Positions 1 through 6,851 of a stretch of DNA of 64,000 nt are shown here, one piece after another. The notes below the pieces were generated by a model. That model worked only from the letters and a program-made list of their open reading frames with translations, ran no database searches and was not told the origin of the DNA. Within the stretch, counting starts at the first letter, position 1. Each line of letters begins with the position of its first letter. The stretch comes from UBA7803 sp040219935 (GTDB lineage Bacteria; Pseudomonadota; Gammaproteobacteria; Pseudomonadales; Azotimanducaceae). The translations under genes and the position numbers were made by a program. The DNA is taken from NCBI GenBank assembly GCA_040219935.1, contig JAVJUA010000083.1, positions 32,163 to 96,162 of the forward strand, written 5' to 3'.

Positions 1-302
1 AGCAGATGCGCCGTGACGGTAACAGCCATGGCGGCGGAGGCGTAGCGATGCAGACTGCGCATGACGCCGCCGAGATACCACTGCTGGTGGGTCAGGCGGT
101 CCACGGACAGCCAAGCCTCGGACATGCTGGTTTCGAAGAAGACGAACAGGTAGACGCCGCTGCCCGCCATGATCCAGAAGCACAGGAACGACAGCGCGCC
201 GAGCTGGTAGAGGGGGTTGTGGGCTGGCGTGAACGCGACGTCCAGCACCCTCTCGGCGCGCAGCCAGCCGGCCCGCGCCATGGCCTCCAGCCGGCGGATC
301 AT
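1..302 (-). CDS. Cytochrome b N-terminal-like membrane protein (partial; orf1 of a norSY-senC-orf1 type cluster)
   Basis: The reading frame starts at 302 and runs off the left edge of the window, leaving about 100 residues. Its start overlaps the stop of the SenC gene (ATGA), so it is translationally coupled to it. The visible part holds the segments NPLYQLGALSFLCFWIM, GSGVYLFVFFETS and QWYLGGVMRSLHRYASA, which resemble the first helices of cytochrome b/b6, including a histidine (SLHRYA) suited to heme ligation. It is presumably an inner-membrane quinol- or heme-handling partner of the terminal reductase encoded upstream. The C-terminal part is not visible, so Rieske, 4Fe-4S or cytochrome c fusions cannot be excluded. 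Confidence 0.7.
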   Translation of the reverse strand, partial: MIRRLEAMARAGWLRAERVLDVAFTPAHNPLYQLGALSFLCFWIMAGSGVYLFVFFETSMSEAWLSVDRLTHQQWYLGGVMRSLHRYASAAMAVTVTAHL

Positions 303-1162
303 GCAGACGCCGCGGGACGCTGCAACCGATGGTGCCGGCGCCACTCGCCGACCAGCAGGTACAGCGCCAGTGCGCCCATGAGGGTGCCGACCGCCAGGCC
401 GACGAAGATCGAGTAGCTGAACCGATAACTGTCGGATGCCGGGTCGTACACCGTGCAGAACAGACGGATCCGGGCGGTGAGCTCGGCGAGTAGAGACTGA
501 TCGGGTTCCAGAGCGAAGACCAGCGTCTTCAGCGGCTCCACGAAGTGCGGAATCTGGAAGTCGATGCCATACACCTGTCTGTACACGGTGCCGTTGCCGT
601 CGACGATGGTGCTTTGAATCAGGTGGTCGAAACCACCGCCGGTGGACCGGAACTGAAATCCGAGTTCGGCCGCCAGCCGATCAATGGTGGCGGCGTCGGC
701 GGCCAGGAAGTCCCAGCCGGGTTCCTGCACGCCCTGGCGGCGCGCGTAGTCCGCCATCATGGCCGGTGTGTCGCGGTCGGTATCGAAGCCGATGGTCAGC
801 ACCTGGAAGCTGTCTGCACCCAGCACCTGCCGGGCCACCTGCACGCCGCGCCGCAGCTGTTGCGTGGTGGCCGGGCAGATGTGCGCGCAGCTGGTGAAGA
901 TCAGGCTCACCACGACCGGTTTGCCCAGGTAGTCGCTCAGGCGGCGGGTGCCGCCCTGGCGGTCAATCAACACCGCGTCGCCGAGGGTGCGGCCAATGGC
1001 GGCCTGGCTCACGGCCAATGCCTGGTCGCGATCGAAGCCGGCCGCCGCAGTCGCTGCCGAAGCGGCCGCCGCGCCGGCGGTCAACGCCAATGCCATCAAC
1101 GCGCTGGCGATCGGCCCGTGGCGCCGGCGGCTGGCGGACACAGAGCAGGCGTGCGGTCGCAT
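299..1162 (-). CDS. senC: SCO1/SenC-family copper chaperone
   Basis: This 287-residue protein starts at 1162, overlapping the stop of the catalytic subunit gene (ATGA). A 14-residue longer frame... upstream is ignored in favour of this coupled start. An N-terminal hydrophobic segment (about residues 18-42) targets or anchors it at the membrane. A thioredoxin-fold SCO domain follows with the copper-binding motif TSCAHICP (Cys92 and Cys96) and the distal His180 in GGFDHLIQS. A second hydrophobic segment lies near the C-terminus. SCO proteins deliver copper to CuA or CuB sites, which fits its place directly downstream of a CuA-containing subunit and its catalytic partner. SenC in this position is a hallmark of norSY-senC-orf1 clusters. 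Confidence 0.9.
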   Translation of the reverse strand: MRPHACSVSASRRRHGPIASALMALALTAGAAAASAATAAAGFDRDQALAVSQAAIGRTLGDAVLIDRQGGTRRLSDYLGKPVVVSLIFTSCAHICPATTQQLRRGVQVARQVLGADSFQVLTIGFDTDRDTPAMMADYARRQGVQEPGWDFLAADAATIDRLAAELGFQFRSTGGGFDHLIQSTIVDGNGTVYRQVYGIDFQIPHFVEPLKTLVFALEPDQSLLAELTARIRLFCTVYDPASDSYRFSYSIFVGLAVGTLMGALALYLLVGEWRRHHRLQRPAASA

Positions 1163-2913
1163 CAGCTCAGCCCCCACGTCTCTGCCAGGTACTTCCAGTT
1201 GATGAAGTAGTAGAGGGCGAAGACGGCAAAGAACACGAAAAGCATCACCAGCGTGCCGGGAATCACGATGCCGCCGCGGCCAATGCCCTGATACGCCCGG
1301 GCTGGCGGGGGGTTGGCGAAGGCGATGGACGGCATGGCTTCGTTTTCACCGACCCGCCGCCCGAACAGAATGGTGCCCACCATGATGGCGATGAACATCC
1401 CGCCGCCGGCCACGGCCAGCAGCACCGACATGCCGTTCAGGCTCATCATGGTCAGGGCCGCCGCGGAGAACTCGTAGCCGGCGTCGCTGCCGCTGAACAG
1501 GATGTCCCAGTGCCGTCTCGGCACGCCGAGCGTGCCCGCGCCCATCAGGAACAACGAGACCCCGGTCATGCCCAGGCCGAACACGTAGGGTTGCCAGGAG
1601 GCCAGCCGCTTCAGCACCAGCTCGCGTCGAAACAGAACCGGTACCAGCCAGTAGGAGAATGCCATGAAGGCCAGCGTGGTGCCGACCACGACGGTGCCAT
1701 GGAAGTGACCCGGCACGTACAGCGTGTTGTGGATGATGATGTTGATCTGCTCGGCGCCCATGACCACGCCGGTGATGCCGCCCAGCACGCCGAAGCCCAC
1801 CAGAGAGATGAACATGCCGGAGAACACCGGGTTGCCCCACGGCGCCTTGCGCAGCCACTGGAAGAACCCGGAGTTGAAGCCATGGGCCCGCTGTGCCGCC
1901 TCGATCGATCCCGGCACGGTCAGGCCGTGCACCATGCTTGCCATCACCGCCAGATACATGGCGTAGCTGGTGTTGAAGATGCGCCATTCCGACGACAGGC
2001 CGGGGTCTACCAGCAGGTGGTGGGCGCTGGCAATCTGCAGCACGGCGATATAGAGCAGGAAGGCGAAGCGGCTCACCTTTTCCGACAGCGGCTTGGCGCC
2101 GAAGACGATGGCGGCGATCGCGTACCAGATGGTGACGTGTACGGTGACGTTGATCTGCTGCGAGGAGTGGCCGAATGCCCACCAGATCAACCGGTAGACG
2201 CCGCTGTCGATGTGGCTGATGAAGCCGAGGCTCCACAGCAGCGTCGGAATCAGGATGATGGCGCCGGAGGCGATGGTGAAGATGGCGATGATGCACGCTG
2301 CTAATCCGCCGAAGGTGATCAGCGGAATCGATCCCCGGTAGGTGCGCTCCGACCGGGCGATCACCAGCGTGCCGAGAAACATGAAGCAGACGATCAGCGC
2401 GCCCACCGCGAACAGGATCAGCCCCACGTAGAACCAGGTGCCGGCCGGCATCGGCACGTACGACGTCATCATGACGCTGGAGTTGCCCTGCACCAGCACG
2501 GCGTAGTTGTTGAGTGCGGCGCCCGCCACCATGAGGGCGAACGCCAGCCATCCCAGCCTCGGCGTGGCCAGTCGGCAGCGCAGCACGACCGACGAGGTGA
2601 AGATCAGCGCCGCCATCTCGAAGAAGATGATCCAGAAGATCAGCAGGTTGATGCCGTGGGCGGTCAGCACCTGATAGAACCGGCCGGCGTCCAGCAGATG
2701 CACCTCGGGCCATCGGGTGAGGCCCACGCCCAGTCCCATGAGGCCGCCGATCAGCAGGAACACGACGGCGGCCACGGCGTGGGCCTGCATCTGCAGCTGC
2801 GCCTGGCGATCGATGCGCAGGCCCGTGTCCGGGCAGTCGCGGAACGCCGGGTAGTTGGCTGGACGCGGTGCCGAAGCGGGTGCAAAGCCGCCGGGAAAGC
2901 TGATGTCGCTCAT
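1162..2913 (-). CDS. norY: Heme-copper oxidase-superfamily catalytic subunit, probable sNOR-type nitric oxide reductase (NorY-like)
   Basis: This 583-residue polytopic membrane protein is a subunit I of the heme-copper superfamily. The metal ligands are visible: His86 (LTAHGIN, low-spin heme), His249 (FGHSSQQ, CuB), His298-His299 (SAHHLL, CuB), and His403/His405 (PGHFHGT, high-spin and low-spin hemes). The usual proton-pumping motif after the CuB histidine (HPxVY) is replaced by HSSQQ, so the active-site tyrosine is a glutamine. Its stop overlaps senC and its start overlaps the CuA subunit gene by 4 bases. Gene order and motif fit the sNOR branch (norSY-senC-orf1). Automatic annotation would call it a cbb3-type oxidase subunit I, and an O2-reducing role cannot be excluded from sequence alone. 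Confidence 0.75.
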   Translation of the reverse strand: MSDISFPGGFAPASAPRPANYPAFRDCPDTGLRIDRQAQLQMQAHAVAAVVFLLIGGLMGLGVGLTRWPEVHLLDAGRFYQVLTAHGINLLIFWIIFFEMAALIFTSSVVLRCRLATPRLGWLAFALMVAGAALNNYAVLVQGNSSVMMTSYVPMPAGTWFYVGLILFAVGALIVCFMFLGTLVIARSERTYRGSIPLITFGGLAACIIAIFTIASGAIILIPTLLWSLGFISHIDSGVYRLIWWAFGHSSQQINVTVHVTIWYAIAAIVFGAKPLSEKVSRFAFLLYIAVLQIASAHHLLVDPGLSSEWRIFNTSYAMYLAVMASMVHGLTVPGSIEAAQRAHGFNSGFFQWLRKAPWGNPVFSGMFISLVGFGVLGGITGVVMGAEQINIIIHNTLYVPGHFHGTVVVGTTLAFMAFSYWLVPVLFRRELVLKRLASWQPYVFGLGMTGVSLFLMGAGTLGVPRRHWDILFSGSDAGYEFSAAALTMMSLNGMSVLLAVAGGGMFIAIMVGTILFGRRVGENEAMPSIAFANPPPARAYQGIGRGGIVIPGTLVMLFVFFAVFALYYFINWKYLAETWGLS

Positions 2914-3467
2914 GAGCCGTTCTCCCCGTCGATCACGTAGAGTTTGCCGACCATGTTGTGGTGGAGGATGCCGCAGTACTCGTTGCAGACGATGGCGTGC
3001 TCGCCGCTACGGTTGGGGGTCACGGTCATGACCATTTCGTAGCCGGGCAGCACCTGCACGTTGATGTTGGCCGGCTGCAGCGAGAAGCCGTGCTGCCAGT
3101 CCATGGACATGATGTGCAGCCGGTAGCTCTGCCCCGCTTCCAGCTCGAAGATCGGCCACCAGTCCCACAGCCTCGCCACCAGGTAGATGTCTTCACCGAC
3201 CGGCGGGCGTACCACCGGCGTGTTGCGGGCGCCTTCGCTGCGCACGGTGTACTGGTCGACCACGGCCTGTGCCTTGGCCATGTAGGTCTGCGGGGTAGTT
3301 CGGTACGCCTCGCTGGAAAGGTTCTGCTCCCCGTAGACGTGCCAGAACGGCATCATCAGCGTGAGCACGATGCCCCAGATCACCACGACGGTAATCCAGA
3401 TGAGTTCGCTCTTGTCGATGGCCTCCCGCCACCAGACACGTTCGGGAGGCGGGGAGAAGCTGGTCAT
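2910..3467 (-). CDS. norS: CuA-binding subunit II of the heme-copper reductase (NorS-like)
   Basis: This 185-residue protein has one N-terminal transmembrane helix (about residues 22-42) and a periplasmic cupredoxin domain. The complete CuA ligand set is visible: His126 (WQHGF), then Cys161, Glu163, Cys165, His169 and Met172 in CNEYCGILHHNM. It would accept electrons from a soluble cytochrome c or cupredoxin and pass them to the hemes of the catalytic subunit. It overlaps the catalytic gene by 4 bases and follows the small membrane peptide by 27 bases, making it the second gene of the operon. A two-subunit core with intact CuA fits both ba3-like oxidases and sNOR. The neighbours favour the latter. 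Confidence 0.85.
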   Translation of the reverse strand: MTSFSPPPERVWWREAIDKSELIWITVVVIWGIVLTLMMPFWHVYGEQNLSSEAYRTTPQTYMAKAQAVVDQYTVRSEGARNTPVVRPPVGEDIYLVARLWDWWPIFELEAGQSYRLHIMSMDWQHGFSLQPANINVQVLPGYEMVMTVTPNRSGEHAIVCNEYCGILHHNMVGKLYVIDGENGS

Positions 3468-3494
3468 GATCGAATCTCCGGTTGGCTCGGTGCG

Positions 3495-3668
3495 TCAGTC
3501 GCTGATCGGTAACGAGACCAGCTCCATGATTCCCCAGACGATGTAAGTCAAGGTCGGTATGGCGATGCCGATGAACAGCAGGATGAAGGGGTTATCGAGA
3601 ACGCGTTGCATGACCGGCAGGTCGAGCGATTCCTCGGGTTCGCGTTCATCAGGTTCCGAGTGGCTCAT
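3495..3668 (-). CDS. Small single-pass membrane peptide, first gene of the heme-copper reductase operon
   Basis: A 57-residue protein reads from ATG at 3668 to TGA at 3495. It has an acidic N-terminus (MSHSEPDEREPEESLD) followed by one hydrophobic helix (about residues 28-50, from PFILLFIGIAIPTLTYIVW). It lies 27 bases upstream of the CuA subunit gene, on the same strand, and nothing else intervenes before the promoter region. Small one-helix peptides are common accessory subunits of B-type heme-copper oxidases (subunit IIa), and such a role is inferred from position and topology only. No other recognisable motif is present. Confidence 0.65.
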   Translation of the reverse strand: MSHSEPDEREPEESLDLPVMQRVLDNPFILLFIGIAIPTLTYIVWGIMELVSLPISD

Positions 3669-3781
3669 GAGACCTCCGCAGCGTGCCGAATCGAGATGCT
3701 CAGCACACTCGAATCGGAGGGAGGGCTCAATACGTAGTAGCGCGTAACCAGATCGTGGACATCGCCGTCACGGTGGTGGTG

Positions 3782-3795
3782 TTGATCAGGATCAA
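3782..3795. promoter_or_regulatory. FNR/DNR-type binding site upstream of the heme-copper reductase operon
   Basis: The sequence TTGATCAGGATCAA is a perfect inverted repeat and matches the TTGAT-N4-ATCAA consensus of FNR, ANR and DNR regulators exactly. Its centre is about 120 bases upstream of the first start codon (3668) of the minus-strand operon. A TACTAC element (complement of 3734-3739) lies downstream at a spacing compatible with activation from about -61. The site suggests induction by oxygen limitation or nitric oxide. It could instead act on a neighbouring gene, but the flanking minus-strand gene (3812) ends here, so the operon at 3668 is the only plausible target. Confidence 0.6.
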
Positions 3796-3811
3796 CCGCG
3801 GCGCCGCAACC

Positions 3812-4354
3812 TCAGCGCGCGACGGCCCGGCGAACGGCGCCGCGATGTCGCAGCCCCTCCGCCCAGCGGCGCAGCGTCGGCCGATGTGCCAGCGCGTCGG
3901 GGGATTCTAGCCGTCCATGCAGGGCGGCCCATGCGGCAACGTCAGCGACGGAATAGGCGCCGCTCAGCCAGGGGCGGTCGGTCAGTACCGCCTCCAACGC
4001 GTCGAGCGTCGTTGCTACGGTGGGATCGGCGGCGGCGAACCATTGCAGCCACGACAGTGCGGCGTACTTGCCGTCCGGATCCGGCGGCAGCAGGCGCCCG
4101 CTCTTTTCCGCCAGGTACTGCATCGCGGCGTGGGCGCCGAACACGTGCACGCCGGTGTCGTGGTCGACGATGGCGGCGGTCAGCGTGGGGCCGAGCGCGT
4201 CTGGAAAGCCGGGCGGCAGAGCCGGGGCGTCAGCCGCGTCCAGGTCCCAGGATCGATAAGGCAGGCGGCATTCTTCCAGAACGATCCGCAGCGCCAGGGC
4301 GTCGGCGCCGGCGCGGGCGAACAGGTCGACGGGCGGGGTCTCGTGGCGCTGCAT
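3812..4354 (-). CDS. Glutathione S-transferase family protein
   Basis: This 180-residue protein starts at 4354 (MQRHETPPVDLFARAG), five bases after the stop of the upstream kinase gene. The N-terminal thioredoxin-like half covers about residues 8-75, and the all-helical C-terminal half ends with PWLSGAYSVADVAAWA, the conserved N-capping box region (S-x-x-D) of GST folds. It is shorter than typical GSTs (about 200-220), and the N-terminal sequence lacks an obvious catalytic Ser or Cys motif. The substrate cannot be predicted. The close spacing suggests co-transcription with the CPT-like kinase. Confidence 0.75.
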   Translation of the reverse strand: MQRHETPPVDLFARAGADALALRIVLEECRLPYRSWDLDAADAPALPPGFPDALGPTLTAAIVDHDTGVHVFGAHAAMQYLAEKSGRLLPPDPDGKYAALSWLQWFAAADPTVATTLDALEAVLTDRPWLSGAYSVADVAAWAALHGRLESPDALAHRPTLRRWAEGLRHRGAVRRAVAR

Positions 4355-4358
4355 GGCG

Positions 4359-4976
4359 TCAGTTCCGGCGCAGCGTGGCGAAGGCCACGGGCGGCGTCGC
4401 CAGACGCGCCACGATCTGCTCCGCGCACGCCCGCGGCGTGGCATCGCTGGTGTCGATCTCGAGGTCGTACTCGGCGCCGTGGGCGTGAATTTCGTGAAAG
4501 TGCGAGGTGGCAGTGCCGGGAAAGCGTCCGCTGCGCAGCGCCTCGCGCTGGTTCACCACGTCGAGGCTGCAGCGCACGCCGATCAGCCAGGCCTCCAGCC
4601 CATCCAGGGCGTGGGCGTAGTCGATCAGGTAGTCGGGCTTGAACAGCAGGTCGTCGATGATGACGTTGTTGCCCTCCCGGGCGAAGGCGGCGATGGCCCG
4701 GCGCATGCCGCGCAGCACCTGCTCGCCATGGTCGCCGAAGCTGATGCGGGTGATGCGCTGGCCGTCCCGTTCGGTGGGCACCACGTTTAGGCCCAGGGCG
4801 CCTGGGGTGCCGTCGGGGGAATTCAGGCCCCGGTAGCGGCCGGGCATGCCGTCGCGGAACTGATCCAGGGCCATGTGCTGCCAGGGATCGTCGAGCAGCT
4901 GCTGCAGCATGATCGCCAGCGTGGTCTTGCCGGCGCTGGACGATCCGTTCAGGAAGATGATCTTGCCGGCCCCCAT
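4359..4976 (-). CDS. Chloramphenicol phosphotransferase-like (CPT) P-loop kinase
   Basis: This 205-residue protein is read from the ATG at 4976, placing the P-loop GSSSAGKT at residues 11-18. Later motifs typical of the CPT family are visible: ALDQFRDGMPGRY, an IIDDLL strand-end motif, and GVRCSLDVVNQRE. The family namesake phosphorylates the 3'-hydroxyl of chloramphenicol, but most genomic members have no established substrate. No chloramphenicol or antibiotic biosynthetic gene is next to it. Its start lies 43 bases from the divergent PPTase gene, so the two genes share a short promoter region. Confidence 0.75.
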   Translation of the reverse strand: MGAGKIIFLNGSSSAGKTTLAIMLQQLLDDPWQHMALDQFRDGMPGRYRGLNSPDGTPGALGLNVVPTERDGQRITRISFGDHGEQVLRGMRRAIAAFAREGNNVIIDDLLFKPDYLIDYAHALDGLEAWLIGVRCSLDVVNQREALRSGRFPGTATSHFHEIHAHGAEYDLEIDTSDATPRACAEQIVARLATPPVAFATLRRN

Positions 4977-5019
4977 GGCGCGGATGGTATCGGGAAGCCC
5001 CCTGCACCACAATTCACCG

Positions 5020-5715
5020 ATGAGCTGGCGCGAGATACCCCCGCTGACCACCGGCTTCGGCCCGGCCATGGCCGAGCTGGGCGACGTCGCCCTGGTGGCC
5101 GTGCGCATCGACGCGGTGGAGCCAACGCTGCACGACGTCGAGAAAGCGGCCGTGGCCCGGGCGGTGGACAAGCGCGTGCGGGAGTTCGCCGCCGGGCGCT
5201 ATGCCGCCCGTTGCGCGCTCGGCGATCTCGGCCGGGAACCCGCGCCCATTCCCCGGGCTGAAGACCGGCGGCCGCTCTGGCCCGACGGGGTAGTAGGCAG
5301 CATCACCCACGCCGACCGCATCGCCGTGGCCGGCCTCGGCCAGAGCCGGCGCTGGCGCGGACTGGGGCTCGATCTCGAGGCCTGTGGGCGCATCACGCCC
5401 GAGCTGCACGGCAAGCTGTTCACCGATCGGGAGTCGGCTCGCTATCGGCAGCAGGCGGACGATTGGCCGACGCTGCTGTTCAGCGCCAAGGAGGCCGCCT
5501 ACAAGGCCGTGAACCCGGTGGTGGGCCGCTTCATCGGCTTTCGGGAGGTGGAGGTGGCGGTGGATTGGGGCGCTGGTCAATTCCGGCTGCGCTACGTCGG
5601 CGACCACGAACCCAACCGGATAATGGACGCCGGTGTCGGCCGGTTTGCGTTCGCAGGCGGCTACGTGCTCACGGTGTTCCAGATCGACGCCGACGCTCAG
5701 CCGTCCGCGACGTAG
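5020..5715 (+). CDS. 4'-phosphopantetheinyl transferase, Sfp/EntD type
   Basis: This 231-residue enzyme transfers phosphopantetheine from CoA to the serine of carrier proteins, converting apo to holo forms. The family motifs are present: VGSITH (92-97), GLDLE with the metal ligands Asp118 and Glu120, and FSAKEAAYK (154-162). I chose the ATG at 5020 because the upstream extension is unrelated to the family and overlaps the divergent kinase. The Sfp/EntD type usually serves secondary metabolism. In this window it could prime the two free-standing carrier proteins at 20.8 and 48.2 kb and the ACP domain of the PKS at 39-46 kb, although it is not linked to them. The last 19 bases overlap the convergent gene. 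Confidence 0.9.
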   Translation: MSWREIPPLTTGFGPAMAELGDVALVAVRIDAVEPTLHDVEKAAVARAVDKRVREFAAGRYAARCALGDLGREPAPIPRAEDRRPLWPDGVVGSITHADRIAVAGLGQSRRWRGLGLDLEACGRITPELHGKLFTDRESARYRQQADDWPTLLFSAKEAAYKAVNPVVGRFIGFREVEVAVDWGAGQFRLRYVGDHEPNRIMDAGVGRFAFAGGYVLTVFQIDADAQPSAT

Positions 5716-6764
5716 GTTCTGGGGCTTCTCGGCCTGAAGGCGAACGCGACCGCGCCGAGCGCGGCCCCCACCACGTTGACCACCAGATCCAGCAGGCTGG
5801 AGTCGCGACCCGGCAGCCAGACCTGGGCGATCTCGATGACCAGGCTGAGCCCGGCGCCGATCGCCGCCGCCAGCACCATGCTCACCACCAGCGCGCGACC
5901 GGTGGCGTACAGCAGCCAGGCAGCGCAGAAGCCCAGCGGCAGGAAGCCCACCAGGTTGACGACGATGTCGATCACCGTGCCGCGGGCCAGCGGCCGCCAG
6001 TGCCGGGGCCAGGCCAGCGGCCGCAGCTCGGGGGCCGAGTAGGCGTCGGGAAAGACCAGGTCGCCGCTGACCGTACCCGTGGAGGCGATGCGCCGCTCCC
6101 GGACGGCGCCGAAGTCGTACGCGAACACTGGTTGGCGATCATGGATGGCCGTGGGCGGCAGCGTCTGGTCGTACAGCGCCATGGAGTACAACGTGCCCTG
6201 CCACGGATACTGGCCCGACACCGTGCTGCCGACCACCAGGCGCAGGCGCCCGGGCGCCGCCAGCACCGGCCAGGTCGGCCGCGGCGCCCGCGAGACCGGC
6301 GCGTCGTTCACGTACAGGGCTGCGCCGTCGGGGCCGTGAGTGACCGTCACCTGCAGCGCGTCGTCGGCGTCGGCCAGTTCGTAGGTCAGGCGCGGCTGCC
6401 GCAGCAGGTTCGGATAGTCGTCGCCGGCCATCACCACCAGGGTTCTGCGCCACTGGGCGAGCTGTATCTGGGCATCATCGCTGCCGCTGTAGAGCACGGC
6501 GGCGACCCCGAACCCCGCCTCGTTTCGCGGCTGTGCCTCGAGCGTGACCTGCCACGTCCAGTGGCCGCCGCCGTCGGCGAGCTCGCGCTGGCGCAGCAGG
6601 GATTTGGTGTAGCCGATGCCCCGCTGGAAGTGGATGCCGGCGCTGTCGGCCTGCCAGCGCACGCCGTTGTTGCCGTCGAACCCGCGCGGGCTCAGACCGA
6701 CGACCAGCATCACCAGGATGATCATCGCGGTGACGGCGAGCAGGATGCGCGCGGTGCTGGACAT
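5697..6764 (-). CDS. LamG/concanavalin-like domain plus VanZ-type membrane protein
   Basis: The 355-residue protein has an N-terminal transmembrane segment (about 7-25) and an extracytoplasmic beta-sandwich resembling LamG/concanavalin A-like lectins (about 30-215). A C-terminal membrane domain of three or four helices (about 250-345) carries the VanZ pattern EIAQVWLPGRDSSLLDLVVN. VanZ-fold proteins are common next to exopolysaccharide and exosortase genes, and a lectin-like domain fused to one suggests a surface-glycan role. The actual function is unknown. The gene converges on and overlaps the PPTase gene by 19 bases. Confidence 0.65.
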   Translation of the reverse strand: MSSTARILLAVTAMIILVMLVVGLSPRGFDGNNGVRWQADSAGIHFQRGIGYTKSLLRQRELADGGGHWTWQVTLEAQPRNEAGFGVAAVLYSGSDDAQIQLAQWRRTLVVMAGDDYPNLLRQPRLTYELADADDALQVTVTHGPDGAALYVNDAPVSRAPRPTWPVLAAPGRLRLVVGSTVSGQYPWQGTLYSMALYDQTLPPTAIHDRQPVFAYDFGAVRERRIASTGTVSGDLVFPDAYSAPELRPLAWPRHWRPLARGTVIDIVVNLVGFLPLGFCAAWLLYATGRALVVSMVLAAAIGAGLSLVIEIAQVWLPGRDSSLLDLVVNVVGAALGAVAFAFRPRSPRTYVADG

Positions 6765-6851
6765 CGACGCAGTTTACCGGCGATCACCGGCAGGTCACGA
6801 GTGTAAGATGACGTTCGTTGGCGTGGCGTGTCTCGGGAGGGCGGAATCCAC

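Noticed and set aside
1018..2304. Long plus-strand open frame opposite the catalytic reductase subunit
   Set aside because: It is rich in His, Gln, Arg and Ala without any fold signature and lies exactly opposite a conserved membrane protein. It is a GC-driven shadow frame, as are many other long frames opposite the PKS, carB and the molybdoenzyme gene.
1162..3467. Annotation as cbb3-type cytochrome c oxidase
   Set aside because: There are no CcoO or CcoP cytochromes, subunit II has a CuA site, and SenC plus a cytochrome b-like gene follow. The layout fits sNOR better, although O2 reduction is not formally excluded.
4359..4976. Chloramphenicol resistance gene
   Set aside because: The CPT family is broad and most members are not resistance enzymes. 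Nothing in the context indicates chloramphenicol.
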